NCBI RefSeq assembly: GCF_002834295.1
Contig: NZ_PISP01000005.1
Coordinates: forward strand, 1-64,000
Reading direction: 5' to 3'
DNA length: 64,000 bases
Source of the DNA: Rhodohalobacter barkolensis
Lineage (GTDB): Bacteria > Bacteroidota > Rhodothermia > Balneolales > Balneolaceae
The notes below the pieces were generated by a model, which had not been told where the DNA came from, ran no database searches, and saw only the letters and a list, made by a program, of their open reading frames with translations. Shown piece after piece: positions 26,391-34,898 of this stretch. The number at the start of each line of letters is the position of its first letter. Positions within the stretch are counted from its first letter, which is position 1. A program made the position numbers and the translations under genes.

Positions 26391-27809
26391 ATGGAGTCCA
26401 TTTCAGTACTGGACATGTTTAAAATTGGGATCGGCCCGAGCAGTTCTCACACGCTGGGTCCCTGGAAAGCTGCATCACGTTTTATTGATGTGATTGGGGA
26501 TCGGGTGGATGAGATCGATCATCTGGAGGTTCAGCTCTTCGGGTCACTGGCTAAAACCGGTCAGGGACACGGAACAGACATTGCCTTGATGTTGGGTTTG
26601 AGCGGGAAAGATCCGGTAGATTTTGAGATTGATCAAATTGATCCTACTGTCGACAAAATCAGACAGGAGAAGAGACTTAACTTTGGTGGAAAAGACTGGA
26701 TCGACTTTAATCCGGAGAACCACATTCACTTTTTGAAAGACGAGATCAAACCCTTTCATCCCAATGCATTAACATTTCTCTGTCGATTTAAGGATACTAC
26801 GCTTGAGAAAGAGACCTATTACTCGGTGGGTGGCGGTTTTGTGGTTCAGGAAGGCGAGGAGGATCGCTCTGAGACCGATGACATTCCGTTGCCCTATCCG
26901 ATTAATTCGGCAGCCGATTTAAAAGCCGCCTGCAAAGAGACCGGTCTGCCCATTTCGGGTGTTGTTGCTCTGAACGAGAAGGAGTGGCGATCAGAAGAGG
27001 AGACCCGACAAGCTGTTTTGAAAATCTGGGAGGTCATGTGTACCTGCATTTACCGTGGCTGCCATACTGAAGGTTATCTGCCGGGCGGACTCCAGGTGAT
27101 GCGCCGAGCTTCCATTTTAAATAATCGATTACTCAATCATCAAGAGTACAGTGACTACCACGAATGGCGTGAGGCGATTCGGAATGGCGGTGATGATTTT
27201 GCGTACATCCTCGATTGGGTAAGCTGCTTTGCCCTTGCCGTGAATGAAGAGAATGCGTCGTTTAGTCGTGTGGTAACGGCACCGACCAACGGCGCTGCCG
27301 GCGTGATTCCTGCAGTACTGCAGTATTTGGTGACCTTCAAGAAAGATTTATGCAAGGATATGGTGAGCAATTTCCTGATGACGGCCTCTGAAATTGGAAG
27401 CATTTTTAAAAAACGTGCGACTATTTCCGCTGCGATGGGTGGGTGTCAGGCAGAGATCGGAGTTTCATCCGCGATGGCAGCTGCCGGTTTAACGGAGTCA
27501 CTTGGCGGTAGCGTGGATCAATGCCTGATGGCGGCAGAAATTGCGATGGAGCACCATCTGGGAATGACCTGCGACCCGATTGGCGGATTGGTTCAGGTTC
27601 CGTGTATTGAGCGAAATACGATGGGAGCGATCAAAGCGATTACGGCTTCTCAGCTTGCCCTGCACAGTGATCCCGATAAAGCAAAAGTTCCGCTCGACGC
27701 TGTTGTAAAAACGATGTGGGAGACCGCCCAGGATATGAACACCAAGTACAAAGAGACCTCCGATGGCGGTCTGGCGGTGAATATTCCTATCAGCCTCAGT
27801 GAATGCTGA
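26391..27809 (+). CDS. sdaA: L-serine ammonia-lyase (iron-sulfur)
   Basis: A 472-residue single-chain L-serine dehydratase. The N-terminal beta domain starts [20 protein letters not shown], a clear family signature; the alpha domain contains [15 protein letters not shown] and the Cys residues expected to hold the [4Fe-4S] cluster ([24 protein letters not shown]). It converts L-serine to pyruvate and ammonia. The length matches fused (type 2) enzymes. The leader of about 145 bp upstream is AT-rich and shows no obvious riboswitch. No partner genes are nearby. Confidence 0.95.
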   Translation: MESISVLDMFKIGIGPSSSHTLGPWKAASRFIDVIGDRVDEIDHLEVQLFGSLAKTGQGHGTDIALMLGLSGKDPVDFEIDQIDPTVDKIRQEKRLNFGGKDWIDFNPENHIHFLKDEIKPFHPNALTFLCRFKDTTLEKETYYSVGGGFVVQEGEEDRSETDDIPLPYPINSAADLKAACKETGLPISGVVALNEKEWRSEEETRQAVLKIWEVMCTCIYRGCHTEGYLPGGLQVMRRASILNNRLLNHQEYSDYHEWREAIRNGGDDFAYILDWVSCFALAVNEENASFSRVVTAPTNGAAGVIPAVLQYLVTFKKDLCKDMVSNFLMTASEIGSIFKKRATISAAMGGCQAEIGVSSAMAAAGLTESLGGSVDQCLMAAEIAMEHHLGMTCDPIGGLVQVPCIERNTMGAIKAITASQLALHSDPDKAKVPLDAVVKTMWETAQDMNTKYKETSDGGLAVNIPISLSEC

Positions 27810-27980
27810 TTCAGTGCAACTGGAAACAGCTGAAGAGTGGTTCAAAATAATGTGTAAGCCTTTCTTTATTTGATGTGATTTTATCTCCTGAAGCACTTTC
27901 TTAAACACCTCATAGGAAATCCATTTAAAGTATCATTTGGGTTTTTCAATAGTGTGGAGATTCTCATAGATTTGACGACT

Positions 27981-28571
27981 ATGAATGAGCAAAAAGAATT
28001 TCAATCACTTCAGGAGCTTTTAAAAAGGATTCAAAAGCTTTCTCAAGAAGAAGAAAATATTTCAGTTGGAGAGATCATTGAGATGGTGGGGGACCGTTCT
28101 TATGGGCCACTGTTACTAATTGCCGGATTGGCTACACTTGCTCCGATTATTGGAGATATCCCCGGCATGCCAACTGTACTGGGAGCTATTGTATTTCTTT
28201 TCTCTGTACAGTTACTGTTTGGAAAGGAGCATTTCTGGCTGCCAAAGGTTTTATTAAACAGATCAATATCCGGCAAGAAATTGGATAAAGGGATTCAGTG
28301 GCTGGAATCACCGGCAAGATGGATCGATAAGCTGCTGAAACCCAGATTGAGGATGCTGGTCAAAGATACGGCTGTTTACGTGATCGCCTTTGTTTGTTTA
28401 ATGATCGCTTCTGTGATGCCGATCATGGAGTTTGTGCCCTTTAGCGCGAATGCTGCCGGCGCTGCCCTGACGGTATTTGGTTTGGCACTGATTGCCAGAG
28501 ACGGTTTGTTATTGGTTCTTGCACTGATTTTAACGGTTGCTATAGCAGTCATCATTATCAGTGTAATATAG
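27981..28571 (+). CDS. ExoD-like exopolysaccharide biosynthesis membrane protein
   Basis: A 196-residue membrane protein of the ExoD family. After a helical N-terminus (LQELLKRIQKL) comes the conserved GDRSYGPLLLIAGLATLAP segment and then GDIPGMPTVLGAIVF; four or five hydrophobic segments follow to the C-terminus. Rhizobial exoD affects exopolysaccharide and alkaline tolerance, but the molecular role is not settled. An ATG at 27981 is preferred over a GTG at 27954. Transcribed convergently with the small acidic gene that follows. Confidence 0.87.
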   Translation: MNEQKEFQSLQELLKRIQKLSQEEENISVGEIIEMVGDRSYGPLLLIAGLATLAPIIGDIPGMPTVLGAIVFLFSVQLLFGKEHFWLPKVLLNRSISGKKLDKGIQWLESPARWIDKLLKPRLRMLVKDTAVYVIAFVCLMIASVMPIMEFVPFSANAAGAALTVFGLALIARDGLLLVLALILTVAIAVIIISVI

Positions 28572-28575
28572 TAAC

Positions 28576-28827
28576 CTATGATAGTGGCAGCAGGATGATG
28601 TCTTCAAAATCGAGATCGGCCGTTTCAAAAATGGGTTCTGCAATCTCAACAATTTCATCATCTGGGTAGTCTTGCAAACCCTCCAGTTCCACGTAGAGAA
28701 TGTTGTTATGCTCATCAACGGAATATTTCACCTCGGTCGACTCGAAACTCTCCTTCAGGATGTTAACTAAAAAGTCCACATCTTTTTCCCAAGCCGATAG
28801 AGCCTCTTCTTCATTTTGTTCTGACAT
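28576..28827 (-). CDS. Small acidic protein of unknown function
   Basis: An 83-residue acidic protein ending four bases from exoD on the other strand. The pattern of helix (SAWEKDVDFLVNILKESF), strand (VKYSVDEHNN), strand (ILYVELEGL) and helix (VEIAEPIFETA) is consistent with a small folded alpha-beta domain. I do not recognise a family. It has no signal peptide. It lies divergent from anmK, from which it is separated by 83 bp. Confidence 0.68.
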   Translation of the reverse strand: MSEQNEEEALSAWEKDVDFLVNILKESFESTEVKYSVDEHNNILYVELEGLQDYPDDEIVEIAEPIFETADLDFEDIILLPLS

Positions 28828-28910
28828 CTGTTCCTTTCGATCTATATTTTAGAGATTGATTGCGATATTGTTTGGGCATCGCACGATTAATTTCTCAATG
28901 AGGTCAAAAT

Positions 28911-30122
28911 ATGAATCCATCCATTAAAAAATTAGTACGAATTGCAGAGAAGGAGTCCCGCCTGGTAATCGGGTTAATGTCGGGTACCTCGCTCGATGGA
29001 TTAGACATTGCACTTTGTGAGATTGAGGGGAGTGGACCTGAGACCGAAGTGAGTTTGTTGAAATTTGTTACCAAACCCTACCACAAAAACGACAGGGATA
29101 AGCTCAGGAAAGTTACATCTGTTGATCAGGTTTCTCTGAAAGATCTGTGCTATGTGCATACTTGGCTGGGGCAGCTTCATGCGGATATGATTATTGAATC
29201 ACTTTTTGAGTGGGACATCAAACCGGAGAAAGTGGACTGTATCGGGAGTCACGGTCAGACAATTTATCACCTGCCAAACCGTGATCTGAATGGTGAAGAG
29301 ACTCCAATGAACTCAACGCTTCAAATCGGGGATGGAGACCATATAGCAGTAAATACCGGAATTATTACCATTAGCGATTTTCGGCAGAAGCATACAGCAT
29401 TTGGTGGAGAAGGTGCACCCATGGCTCCTCTTGTGGATGACTGGTTGTTCGGTGATAAAAAAGAGCACCGGATTTTGTTGAACATTGGTGGAATTGCAAA
29501 CTACACGTTCATGCCGGCAGCGGAAGTGAAGGATTTAAAAAAGTTTTCAACAGATACCGGGCCGGGAAATACGTTGATTGATGCTGTCGTAAAATCGAGG
29601 TTTGACAAACCGTTTGATAAAGGCGGGAAGATTGCAGCGTCCGGGAATGTGATAAAACCATTGTTAAACAAAATGCTTGAGGACGAGTGGTTCCGAAGTT
29701 CAGAAGAGAAATCAACCGGGCCGGAGTATTTCAACCTGAAATGGATTAAAAGGAAAGAAGAACTGGCTGGATTTTCAGGATCCGATATTTCTGAAAGGGA
29801 TATGGTGGCTACGGTTACAGAACTGACGGCCAAAACGATCGCTCAGAATATTCAACATCATTTACCGGAAAAATTGCCGGTCACGGTCTATCCCAGTGGG
29901 GGAGGTGCGCATAATCGTTTTTTGATGGAAAGAATTTCAAACTATCTGGATCAGGTGGAAGTTCGTTCCTTCGCCGAACTTGGTTTTTCACCGGATGCAA
30001 AGGAAGCCGTGATTTTTGCAGTATTGGCAAATGAAACCGTAGCTGGTTATGGGTTCAATATCCAAACGAAATACGGGTCAGATCAAAATATCCACTTTGG
30101 AAAGGTTTCGTTTCCGGCTTAA
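28911..30122 (+). CDS. anmK: Anhydro-N-acetylmuramic acid kinase
   Basis: A 403-residue AnmK. ASKHA-fold phosphate motifs are present: GLMSGTSLDGLDIALCE (about 21-37), GSHGQTIYH, LNIGGIANYT, STDTGPGN and PSGGGAHN. The enzyme cleaves the 1,6-anhydro ring and phosphorylates anhMurNAc from cell-wall turnover to MurNAc-6-phosphate. The N-terminus is a little longer than in E. coli. A palindromic repeat (copy 3) follows 24 bases after the stop and may end transcription. No other recycling genes are adjacent. Confidence 0.95.
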   Translation: MNPSIKKLVRIAEKESRLVIGLMSGTSLDGLDIALCEIEGSGPETEVSLLKFVTKPYHKNDRDKLRKVTSVDQVSLKDLCYVHTWLGQLHADMIIESLFEWDIKPEKVDCIGSHGQTIYHLPNRDLNGEETPMNSTLQIGDGDHIAVNTGIITISDFRQKHTAFGGEGAPMAPLVDDWLFGDKKEHRILLNIGGIANYTFMPAAEVKDLKKFSTDTGPGNTLIDAVVKSRFDKPFDKGGKIAASGNVIKPLLNKMLEDEWFRSSEEKSTGPEYFNLKWIKRKEELAGFSGSDISERDMVATVTELTAKTIAQNIQHHLPEKLPVTVYPSGGGAHNRFLMERISNYLDQVEVRSFAELGFSPDAKEAVIFAVLANETVAGYGFNIQTKYGSDQNIHFGKVSFPA

Positions 30123-30145
30123 AAGAAGCCGTTAAACCTCCAAAG

Positions 30146-30180
30146 AAACCCACCAAGGGTTTCGAAACCTTGGAGGGTTT
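30146..30180. repeat. Palindromic repeat, copy 3 of the CCCTCCAAGGGTT family
   Basis: AAACCCACCAAGGGTTT (30146-30162) pairs with AAACCTTGGAGGGTTT (30165-30180) with small mismatches around a CG loop, 24 bases after anmK. The neighbouring AAACCTCCAAAG (30134-30145) looks like a partial extra arm. Confidence 0.8.
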
Positions 30181-30348
30181 TGAGTAAAATTTTTAGTTCT
30201 TTAAAAAATAATAAGACCTAATTGTCGATACGAGAGTTGAATTAAGTAATATCGAGATTTTTCGATTGCATTCTGTAAACATTATAATTCAATGTTGGAT
30301 TAATCGTTTACTTTTATAGATTATTGGTCTAACAATACAAATCAGTTT

Positions 30349-30591
30349 ATGAGTTCTGAAAAAGAGATCAAGCACCGACTTATCGATAAGATCTTATCAA
30401 GCAAAAATGAAACACTTCTTGCCCGGATTGATCAGTTAATGGAATCATCGATTTCTGAGGAAGATGTGGTGTCTCTTACTGAAGAGCAGAATCGTATGTT
30501 GAAGATGAGTGATCAGGATATTGAAGAAGGGGAGTTGATATCACAAAGAGAGTTAAATAGAGATGATATTGAATGGCTTCGAGAGAAGTAA
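30349..30591 (+). CDS. Antitoxin of a RelE/ParE-type module
   Basis: An 80-residue charged helical protein (HRLIDKILSSKNETLLARID, DIEEGELISQRELNRDDIEWL). It has no clear DNA-binding signature, but small proteins of this kind with an acidic C-terminal helix are standard partners for RelE/ParE toxins in Bacteroidota. It overlaps the following toxin gene by 19 bases, which strongly supports a toxin-antitoxin pair. The AT-rich 220-bp leader may hold the operator. Confidence 0.78.
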   Translation: MSSEKEIKHRLIDKILSSKNETLLARIDQLMESSISEEDVVSLTEEQNRMLKMSDQDIEEGELISQRELNRDDIEWLREK

Positions 30592-30887
30592 TATGGACTA
30601 AAACTGCAGCAAAACAACGTCGATTTATCTTAAAGTACTGGGTTGAAAAAACCGGGTCTTCTGATTTTTCATTATCTCTACTTTATGAATCCGAAGAACG
30701 TATAGATCAATTATTATCTCATCCGTATTCAGGTCAAAAAGCTGATTATCCAGACACAAGAGTTCTATCACTTGGGCATTTCAGCATTTTTTATAAAATA
30801 ATCAAAAATAATATTGTCATCACCGCCTTTTGGGATAACAGGCAAGATCCCAAAAAACTAATCAAAGAGCTGAGAAAAGAAGAATAA
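30573..30887 (+). CDS. RelE/ParE-family toxin
   Basis: A 104-residue basic protein. Family features are the N-terminal VIWTKTAAKQRRFILKYWVEK helix, the central SHPYSGQKADYPDTRVLSLGHFSIFYKI strand region, and the C-terminal AFWDNRQDPKKL, where NRQDPxxL is a common ending in ParE/RelE proteins of this phylum. The start lies within the antitoxin gene. It appears intact. It is the third toxin-antitoxin pair in the window, about 29 kb from the first two. Confidence 0.85.
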   Translation: MASREVIWTKTAAKQRRFILKYWVEKTGSSDFSLSLLYESEERIDQLLSHPYSGQKADYPDTRVLSLGHFSIFYKIIKNNIVITAFWDNRQDPKKLIKELRKEE

Positions 30888-30964
30888 TTTTTTAATGCCT
30901 TGAGTTAAAGAAGCAGACACAAAACAATCCATCGAAAACATCGACCCATTTTAGCATCTAGTAT

Positions 30965-30980
30965 AACCCTCCAAGGGTTT
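30965..30980. repeat. Half copy of the CCCTCCAAGGGTT repeat
   Basis: AACCCTCCAAGGGTTT appears here with no second arm. It lies 14 bases beyond the stop of the minus-strand gene at 30995, in the convergent spacer. It appears to be a decayed or solo arm of the same repeat family. Confidence 0.75.
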
Positions 30981-30994
30981 GTTGTTCAATTAAA

Positions 30995-31894
30995 TTATTC
31001 CACCCGCACCAACAAATCTTCCATCGCCTCGATCAGATCTTGTCTTATCGGCATCGATCGTTCAAAAATTTTGGTCTGTTTGTCTAGATAATCCTTTCTT
31101 CCCTCTTCGGTCTCTATTTTTATCGGTTGCAAACCAAATTCGAGGGCATCATACGGACTCGCCTGCATGTCTATTTTTCGGGTTTCAACCGCATTGAAGA
31201 ATGTTTTTCGAAGGATTTCACTCGAAATCCAGGGGTAAAATTTATAGGCCCATTTATATAGATCCATATTGGTGTGCAGACAACCCGGCTGTTCCATGTC
31301 TTCAAAATTATCCCGGTTCAGCTCATTCCGGTTCATCGGCTTCGCTTTTTCGGTAAAGAATCGAAAGGCATCAAAGTGGGTGCAGAGTAATGGTCGGGAT
31401 TCCACAAACTCCGCGATTTCATCATCAGAAAGCCGAAGCGGAATCTGTTCGTGCCTAACTTCTCCGGCGCGATAGACCATTGCCCATTCATGCATGCCAA
31501 AACATCCGAAGAGAGGTTTTTTGTTGGAACTGTTTTTCAACAGCTGAAGGGTCCAACGAAGTGATTTGAGTCTTTTGGTAGGGAAAAGATTCGGATCAAG
31601 AAAAGCTGTTTGATCTGATACACTGAGCTCCGATACTTCCGGAAGGTCTGAATGTTCACTTAACCCGAGAGAAACTCCAATTCCGGGCGACCACCGTTTC
31701 AGGTGTGAAGGGCGAAACGCATAGTATTCAAAGAGGAAATCGAGAACGGGATCCTTCTGCTGCATGGATCTTTTTTTGAGATAGGGATCAAGTATTCCGG
31801 CAAGTTTGTGCTCATGAGAGCGCATGAGGACTTTCCATTCGCTTTCAGCTATAAATTTATCATCAGCTGTTATGTTGTCTGTCGTAATTTCCAT
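30995..31894 (-). CDS. Uncharacterised protein often annotated as 3-methyladenine DNA glycosylase
   Basis: A 299-residue soluble protein. It has the pattern of a conserved family (SEWKVLMRSHEHKLAGILDPYL, then DPVLDFLFEYYAFRPSHLKRWSPG) that databases commonly label 3-methyladenine DNA glycosylase, although I know of no proof of that activity and see no HhH-GPD or AlkC/AlkD motif. Conserved Trp, His and Arg residues (FGCFGMHEWAMVYR, RLSDDEIAEFVE, CTHFDAFRFFT, QPGCLHTNMDLYKWAYK) suggest an enzyme. It is divergent from the UbiA gene with 71 bp between. Confidence 0.72.
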   Translation of the reverse strand: MEITTDNITADDKFIAESEWKVLMRSHEHKLAGILDPYLKKRSMQQKDPVLDFLFEYYAFRPSHLKRWSPGIGVSLGLSEHSDLPEVSELSVSDQTAFLDPNLFPTKRLKSLRWTLQLLKNSSNKKPLFGCFGMHEWAMVYRAGEVRHEQIPLRLSDDEIAEFVESRPLLCTHFDAFRFFTEKAKPMNRNELNRDNFEDMEQPGCLHTNMDLYKWAYKFYPWISSEILRKTFFNAVETRKIDMQASPYDALEFGLQPIKIETEEGRKDYLDKQTKIFERSMPIRQDLIEAMEDLLVRVE

Positions 31895-31965
31895 GGGACA
31901 AAAATATCACTCTTTAGCTTGCGATGCGAAATTGATTCCTGTAAACTGTTTCAAATTACTCTGTC

Positions 31966-32844
31966 ATGATTAAAGAAATCGGTCATTTTCTGCTTCATCT
32001 CCGGCTCCACTACCAGTTATTTATACTGTCGGGTGGATTTTTGTTGGGAGGTCTGATGGCAGATCAGATGAATGCGGGCCAATTTTGGATGCAGTTTTTG
32101 AATGTACATCTCCTTCTTTTTGGCGGGGCTACCGCATTTAACTCCTTTTGGGATAAAGATGAAGGACCAATTGGCGGACTGAAGAATCCTCCTAAAATGA
32201 CAGATTGGATGAGAACTGCATCACTCACTATGATGGGTTTAGGCTGGTTCTGGTCAGCACTCTTTGGAGTCTTCTATTTTATAATCTATGGTGTGAGCCT
32301 GCTTCTTTTCTGGCTCTATTCATCACCGCTGGCACGATGGAAAAGTCACCCTCAACTCAGTTTACTGGCCATTGCAGTGAGCACCGGACTCAATTCTGTT
32401 TTCCTTGGAGCAATTGCCGCAGGAGGAAATATTACCGGGCCCGTAATTATTTCGGCGGTTGGAGCATCTTTAATACTGTTGAGTCTCTATCCGGTATCAC
32501 AAATCTATCAGATTGAGCAGGATAAAAAGCGTGGCGACCGAACATTTGCAGTAGAATATGGTATTGATGGAGTAAAATTCTTTTTTATTAATTCGTATCT
32601 CTTTGGTCTGATTTTATTGAGTGCCGGATTACTTCGTATTCAACCCTATGCAGCTGTGTTTTTCTTCATCTTGGGTTCAATATCAGGAGTTATTTTACTC
32701 CGTTTACTGCTCAGGCTGAAAGGAATGGAAAGTGAGTACAGCCGTGTTATGAAGATGAAGTTCCTGGCGTCACTCTCATTTGTAATTTTTTTAATCATAC
32801 TAAACGCCATTCGGTATGAATGGATTAGCGTATCAGTTTTATAA
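31966..32844 (+). CDS. UbiA-family prenyltransferase
   Basis: A 292-residue membrane protein with about eight hydrophobic segments. The two Asp-rich motifs that hold Mg2+ and the prenyl diphosphate are present in the forms NSFWDKDEGPIGG (first) and IYQIEQDKKRGDRTFAVEYG (second). Family members attach isoprenoid chains to aromatic or other acceptors in quinone, heme, chlorophyll or lipid synthesis; the acceptor is not clear here and no quinone genes lie alongside. It is the first of a same-strand run with the thioredoxin-like and aminotransferase genes, spaced by about 20 bases. Confidence 0.88.
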   Translation: MIKEIGHFLLHLRLHYQLFILSGGFLLGGLMADQMNAGQFWMQFLNVHLLLFGGATAFNSFWDKDEGPIGGLKNPPKMTDWMRTASLTMMGLGWFWSALFGVFYFIIYGVSLLLFWLYSSPLARWKSHPQLSLLAIAVSTGLNSVFLGAIAAGGNITGPVIISAVGASLILLSLYPVSQIYQIEQDKKRGDRTFAVEYGIDGVKFFFINSYLFGLILLSAGLLRIQPYAAVFFFILGSISGVILLRLLLRLKGMESEYSRVMKMKFLASLSFVIFLIILNAIRYEWISVSVL

Positions 32845-32865
32845 ACCCCTATCAACAGAATATTT

Positions 32866-33492
32866 ATGACAGAAGTAAAAACAGCACCTATCACAAGAGA
32901 AGTACTGGATAATGCTTACACATACGATCAATACAGAAAATTGATCGATAAACTTATGGCCGAAAAGAAAACTACCGGAGAAAATCACTCCGAGGCGATG
33001 CTTCACTACACCAAAATGAACACGTTTCGCATGAAGCGTCTCGATAAAACAACTGAGCTTAATCCTGAATTGAAAGAACGTTTGAAGCAGGTTGAGCGAC
33101 CGATGATCTGGCTTTTGCTAACGGAGGCTTGGTGTGGAGATGCCGCGCAGATATTACCTGTACTGCAAAAAATGGCCGATCAGAACGAATTGATTGAGAT
33201 GAAGTTGATATTGAGAGATCAGCATCTGGATATCATGGATGAATTTTTGACCAATGGAAAAAGCAGGTCGATCCCGAAACTGGTTGTTCTGGATGCAAAT
33301 TCGCATGATGTCTTAGGGGATTGGGGACCGCGTCCGTTCGAAGCACAGGAGATGTATGATAATTGGCGATTAAATGATGGAGAAGATTATCGGGAAATCT
33401 CCGAAACGCTTCATAAATGGTATGCGGATGACAAAACCGAATCAACGCAAAAAGAGTTGTTGCCGCTAATCGATCGATGGGAAAACGGGTAG
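32866..33492 (+). CDS. Thioredoxin-family protein with WCGDA active-site segment
   Basis: A 208-residue cytosolic protein with no signal peptide. Residues about 70-200 have a thioredoxin fold; the active-site position reads TEAWCGDAAQILPVLQKMA, with one Cys and Asp in place of the second Cys, and the cis-Pro loop is RSIPKLVVLDA. This single-Cys form is typical of a Bacteroidota thioredoxin-family group whose function is not defined; it cannot act as an ordinary dithiol thioredoxin. It follows the UbiA gene by 21 bases and precedes the aminotransferase by 18, suggesting co-transcription. Confidence 0.83.
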   Translation: MTEVKTAPITREVLDNAYTYDQYRKLIDKLMAEKKTTGENHSEAMLHYTKMNTFRMKRLDKTTELNPELKERLKQVERPMIWLLLTEAWCGDAAQILPVLQKMADQNELIEMKLILRDQHLDIMDEFLTNGKSRSIPKLVVLDANSHDVLGDWGPRPFEAQEMYDNWRLNDGEDYREISETLHKWYADDKTESTQKELLPLIDRWENG

Positions 33493-33510
33493 ATCCTAAA
33501 AGAACAGAGC

Positions 33511-34698
33511 ATGTCGGAATTATCAGACTCATTTTATAAGCACGTAGCTCAAACCAGCGACTTTCCAATGGGGCTGGAAATAGATCATGCTGAGGGTTGT
33601 CATATCCATACAAAAGATGGAAAATCGTACCTGGATTTGATATCCGGAATAGCTGTGAGCAGTTTGGGACATCGCCATCCGAATGTGATCGATGCGATCA
33701 AAAAGCAGCTGGATAAACATCTGCACGTGATGGTTTACGGTGAGTATATCCAGGAACCGCAGAGTCGTTTCGCCCAGCTGCTGACTGATCAGCTGCCTGA
33801 TTCACTTGATCGCGTCTACTTTGTGAATAGCGGAACGGAGGCCAATGAAGGAGCGCTTAAGCTGGCTAAAAAGTATACCGGCCGACATAAATTTGTAGCA
33901 TTTAAAAACAGCTATCACGGGGATACCCACGGTTCGCTGAGCGTGACCGGCCGGGACGTGTATCGTAATCCCTACAAGCCACTCCTGCCCGATGTTCATT
34001 TTATCGATTTTAATGATCCTGCCGGATTGAGCATGATTGATGAAAAAACTGCTGCGGTAATCATGGAACCGATTCAGGGTGAAGGCGGTGTGATTCCAGC
34101 GGATAAAGAGTGGTTGAAACAGATTCGCAAGCGATGTGATGAGACGGGAGCCCTTCTCATTTTTGATGAGATTCAGACTGGATTTTTTAGAACGGGATCG
34201 CTCTTTTCTTTTCAATATTATGATGTTATACCCGATATCTTATCTCTTGCCAAAGCGATGGGCGGCGGTATGCCTATGGGAGCCTTTGTCTCATCATCAG
34301 AAATATTTGAAGAGTTTAAACACAATCCGCCTCTGAATCACGTCACCACATTTGGCGGACATCCTGTCTGTTGTGCGGCCGCCCATGCAAATCTGGAAAC
34401 TCTTCTCAGTGGTGACTTCTCTTCAAAGGCAAAGATGATCGAAGAGATGGCAAGGGAGATTTTAATTGGAGATGGAATTGATGAAGTACGTGGCCGTGGA
34501 GGAATGATCGGCCTTCAACTTCGGGATTCTGATCTTACACAAAAAGTTGTTGATGAATGTTTTAAAGAAGGAATTATCCTCGGCTGGACCCTGCACTCCA
34601 ACTCGCTCGTTCGTATTGCTCCACCACTGATTATTGAGCAGGATTTACTGAATGATGCATTGCATACAATTCAGTTTGCCGTCCAAAAATTCGCTTAA
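33511..34698 (+). CDS. Class III aminotransferase (acetylornithine/ornithine-type)
   Basis: A 395-residue PLP-dependent fold-type I enzyme. The PLP-binding lysine is K248 in LSLAKAMGGGMPMG, with D219-E220 in LIFDEIQTG, the phosphate loop NSGTEANEGA at about 106-115, and the aromatic stacking segment NSYHGDTHG. Class III enzymes such as ArgD, GabT or RocD transaminate omega-amino groups; the closest general look is ArgD/aspartate-aminotransferase-family. No arg cluster is near, so the substrate is uncertain. It ends the UbiA-thioredoxin-aminotransferase run, followed by nested hairpins. Confidence 0.88.
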   Translation: MSELSDSFYKHVAQTSDFPMGLEIDHAEGCHIHTKDGKSYLDLISGIAVSSLGHRHPNVIDAIKKQLDKHLHVMVYGEYIQEPQSRFAQLLTDQLPDSLDRVYFVNSGTEANEGALKLAKKYTGRHKFVAFKNSYHGDTHGSLSVTGRDVYRNPYKPLLPDVHFIDFNDPAGLSMIDEKTAAVIMEPIQGEGGVIPADKEWLKQIRKRCDETGALLIFDEIQTGFFRTGSLFSFQYYDVIPDILSLAKAMGGGMPMGAFVSSSEIFEEFKHNPPLNHVTTFGGHPVCCAAAHANLETLLSGDFSSKAKMIEEMAREILIGDGIDEVRGRGGMIGLQLRDSDLTQKVVDECFKEGIILGWTLHSNSLVRIAPPLIIEQDLLNDALHTIQFAVQKFA

Positions 34699-34705
34699 CG
34701 TTTGG

Positions 34706-34772
34706 TTTCTCGCAGATTTTTCCGCAGAGTCTCGCAGAATTTCTGCGTTAATCAGCGTACATCTGCGAGAAA
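34706..34772. repeat. Nested inverted repeats after the aminotransferase gene
   Basis: TTTCTCGCAGAT (34706-34717) and ATCTGCGAGAAA (34761-34772) are perfect 12-bp arms. Inside lies a second hairpin, CGCAGAA (34733-34739) with TTCTGCG (34741-34747). A further copy of CGCAGA is at 34723-34728. The layout suggests a structured repeat element; a T-run is absent on the plus side. Confidence 0.72.
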
Positions 34773-34898
34773 AAAATCTGATTTACATTCTCTCTTCGTG
34801 AATCTTAGAGCTCTACTCTTTATGTGGCAAAGGAGTGATATGCTCCTTGATTAATCCCGGATTAGCTCATACATTATACATGTATAGAATATGTGTAT

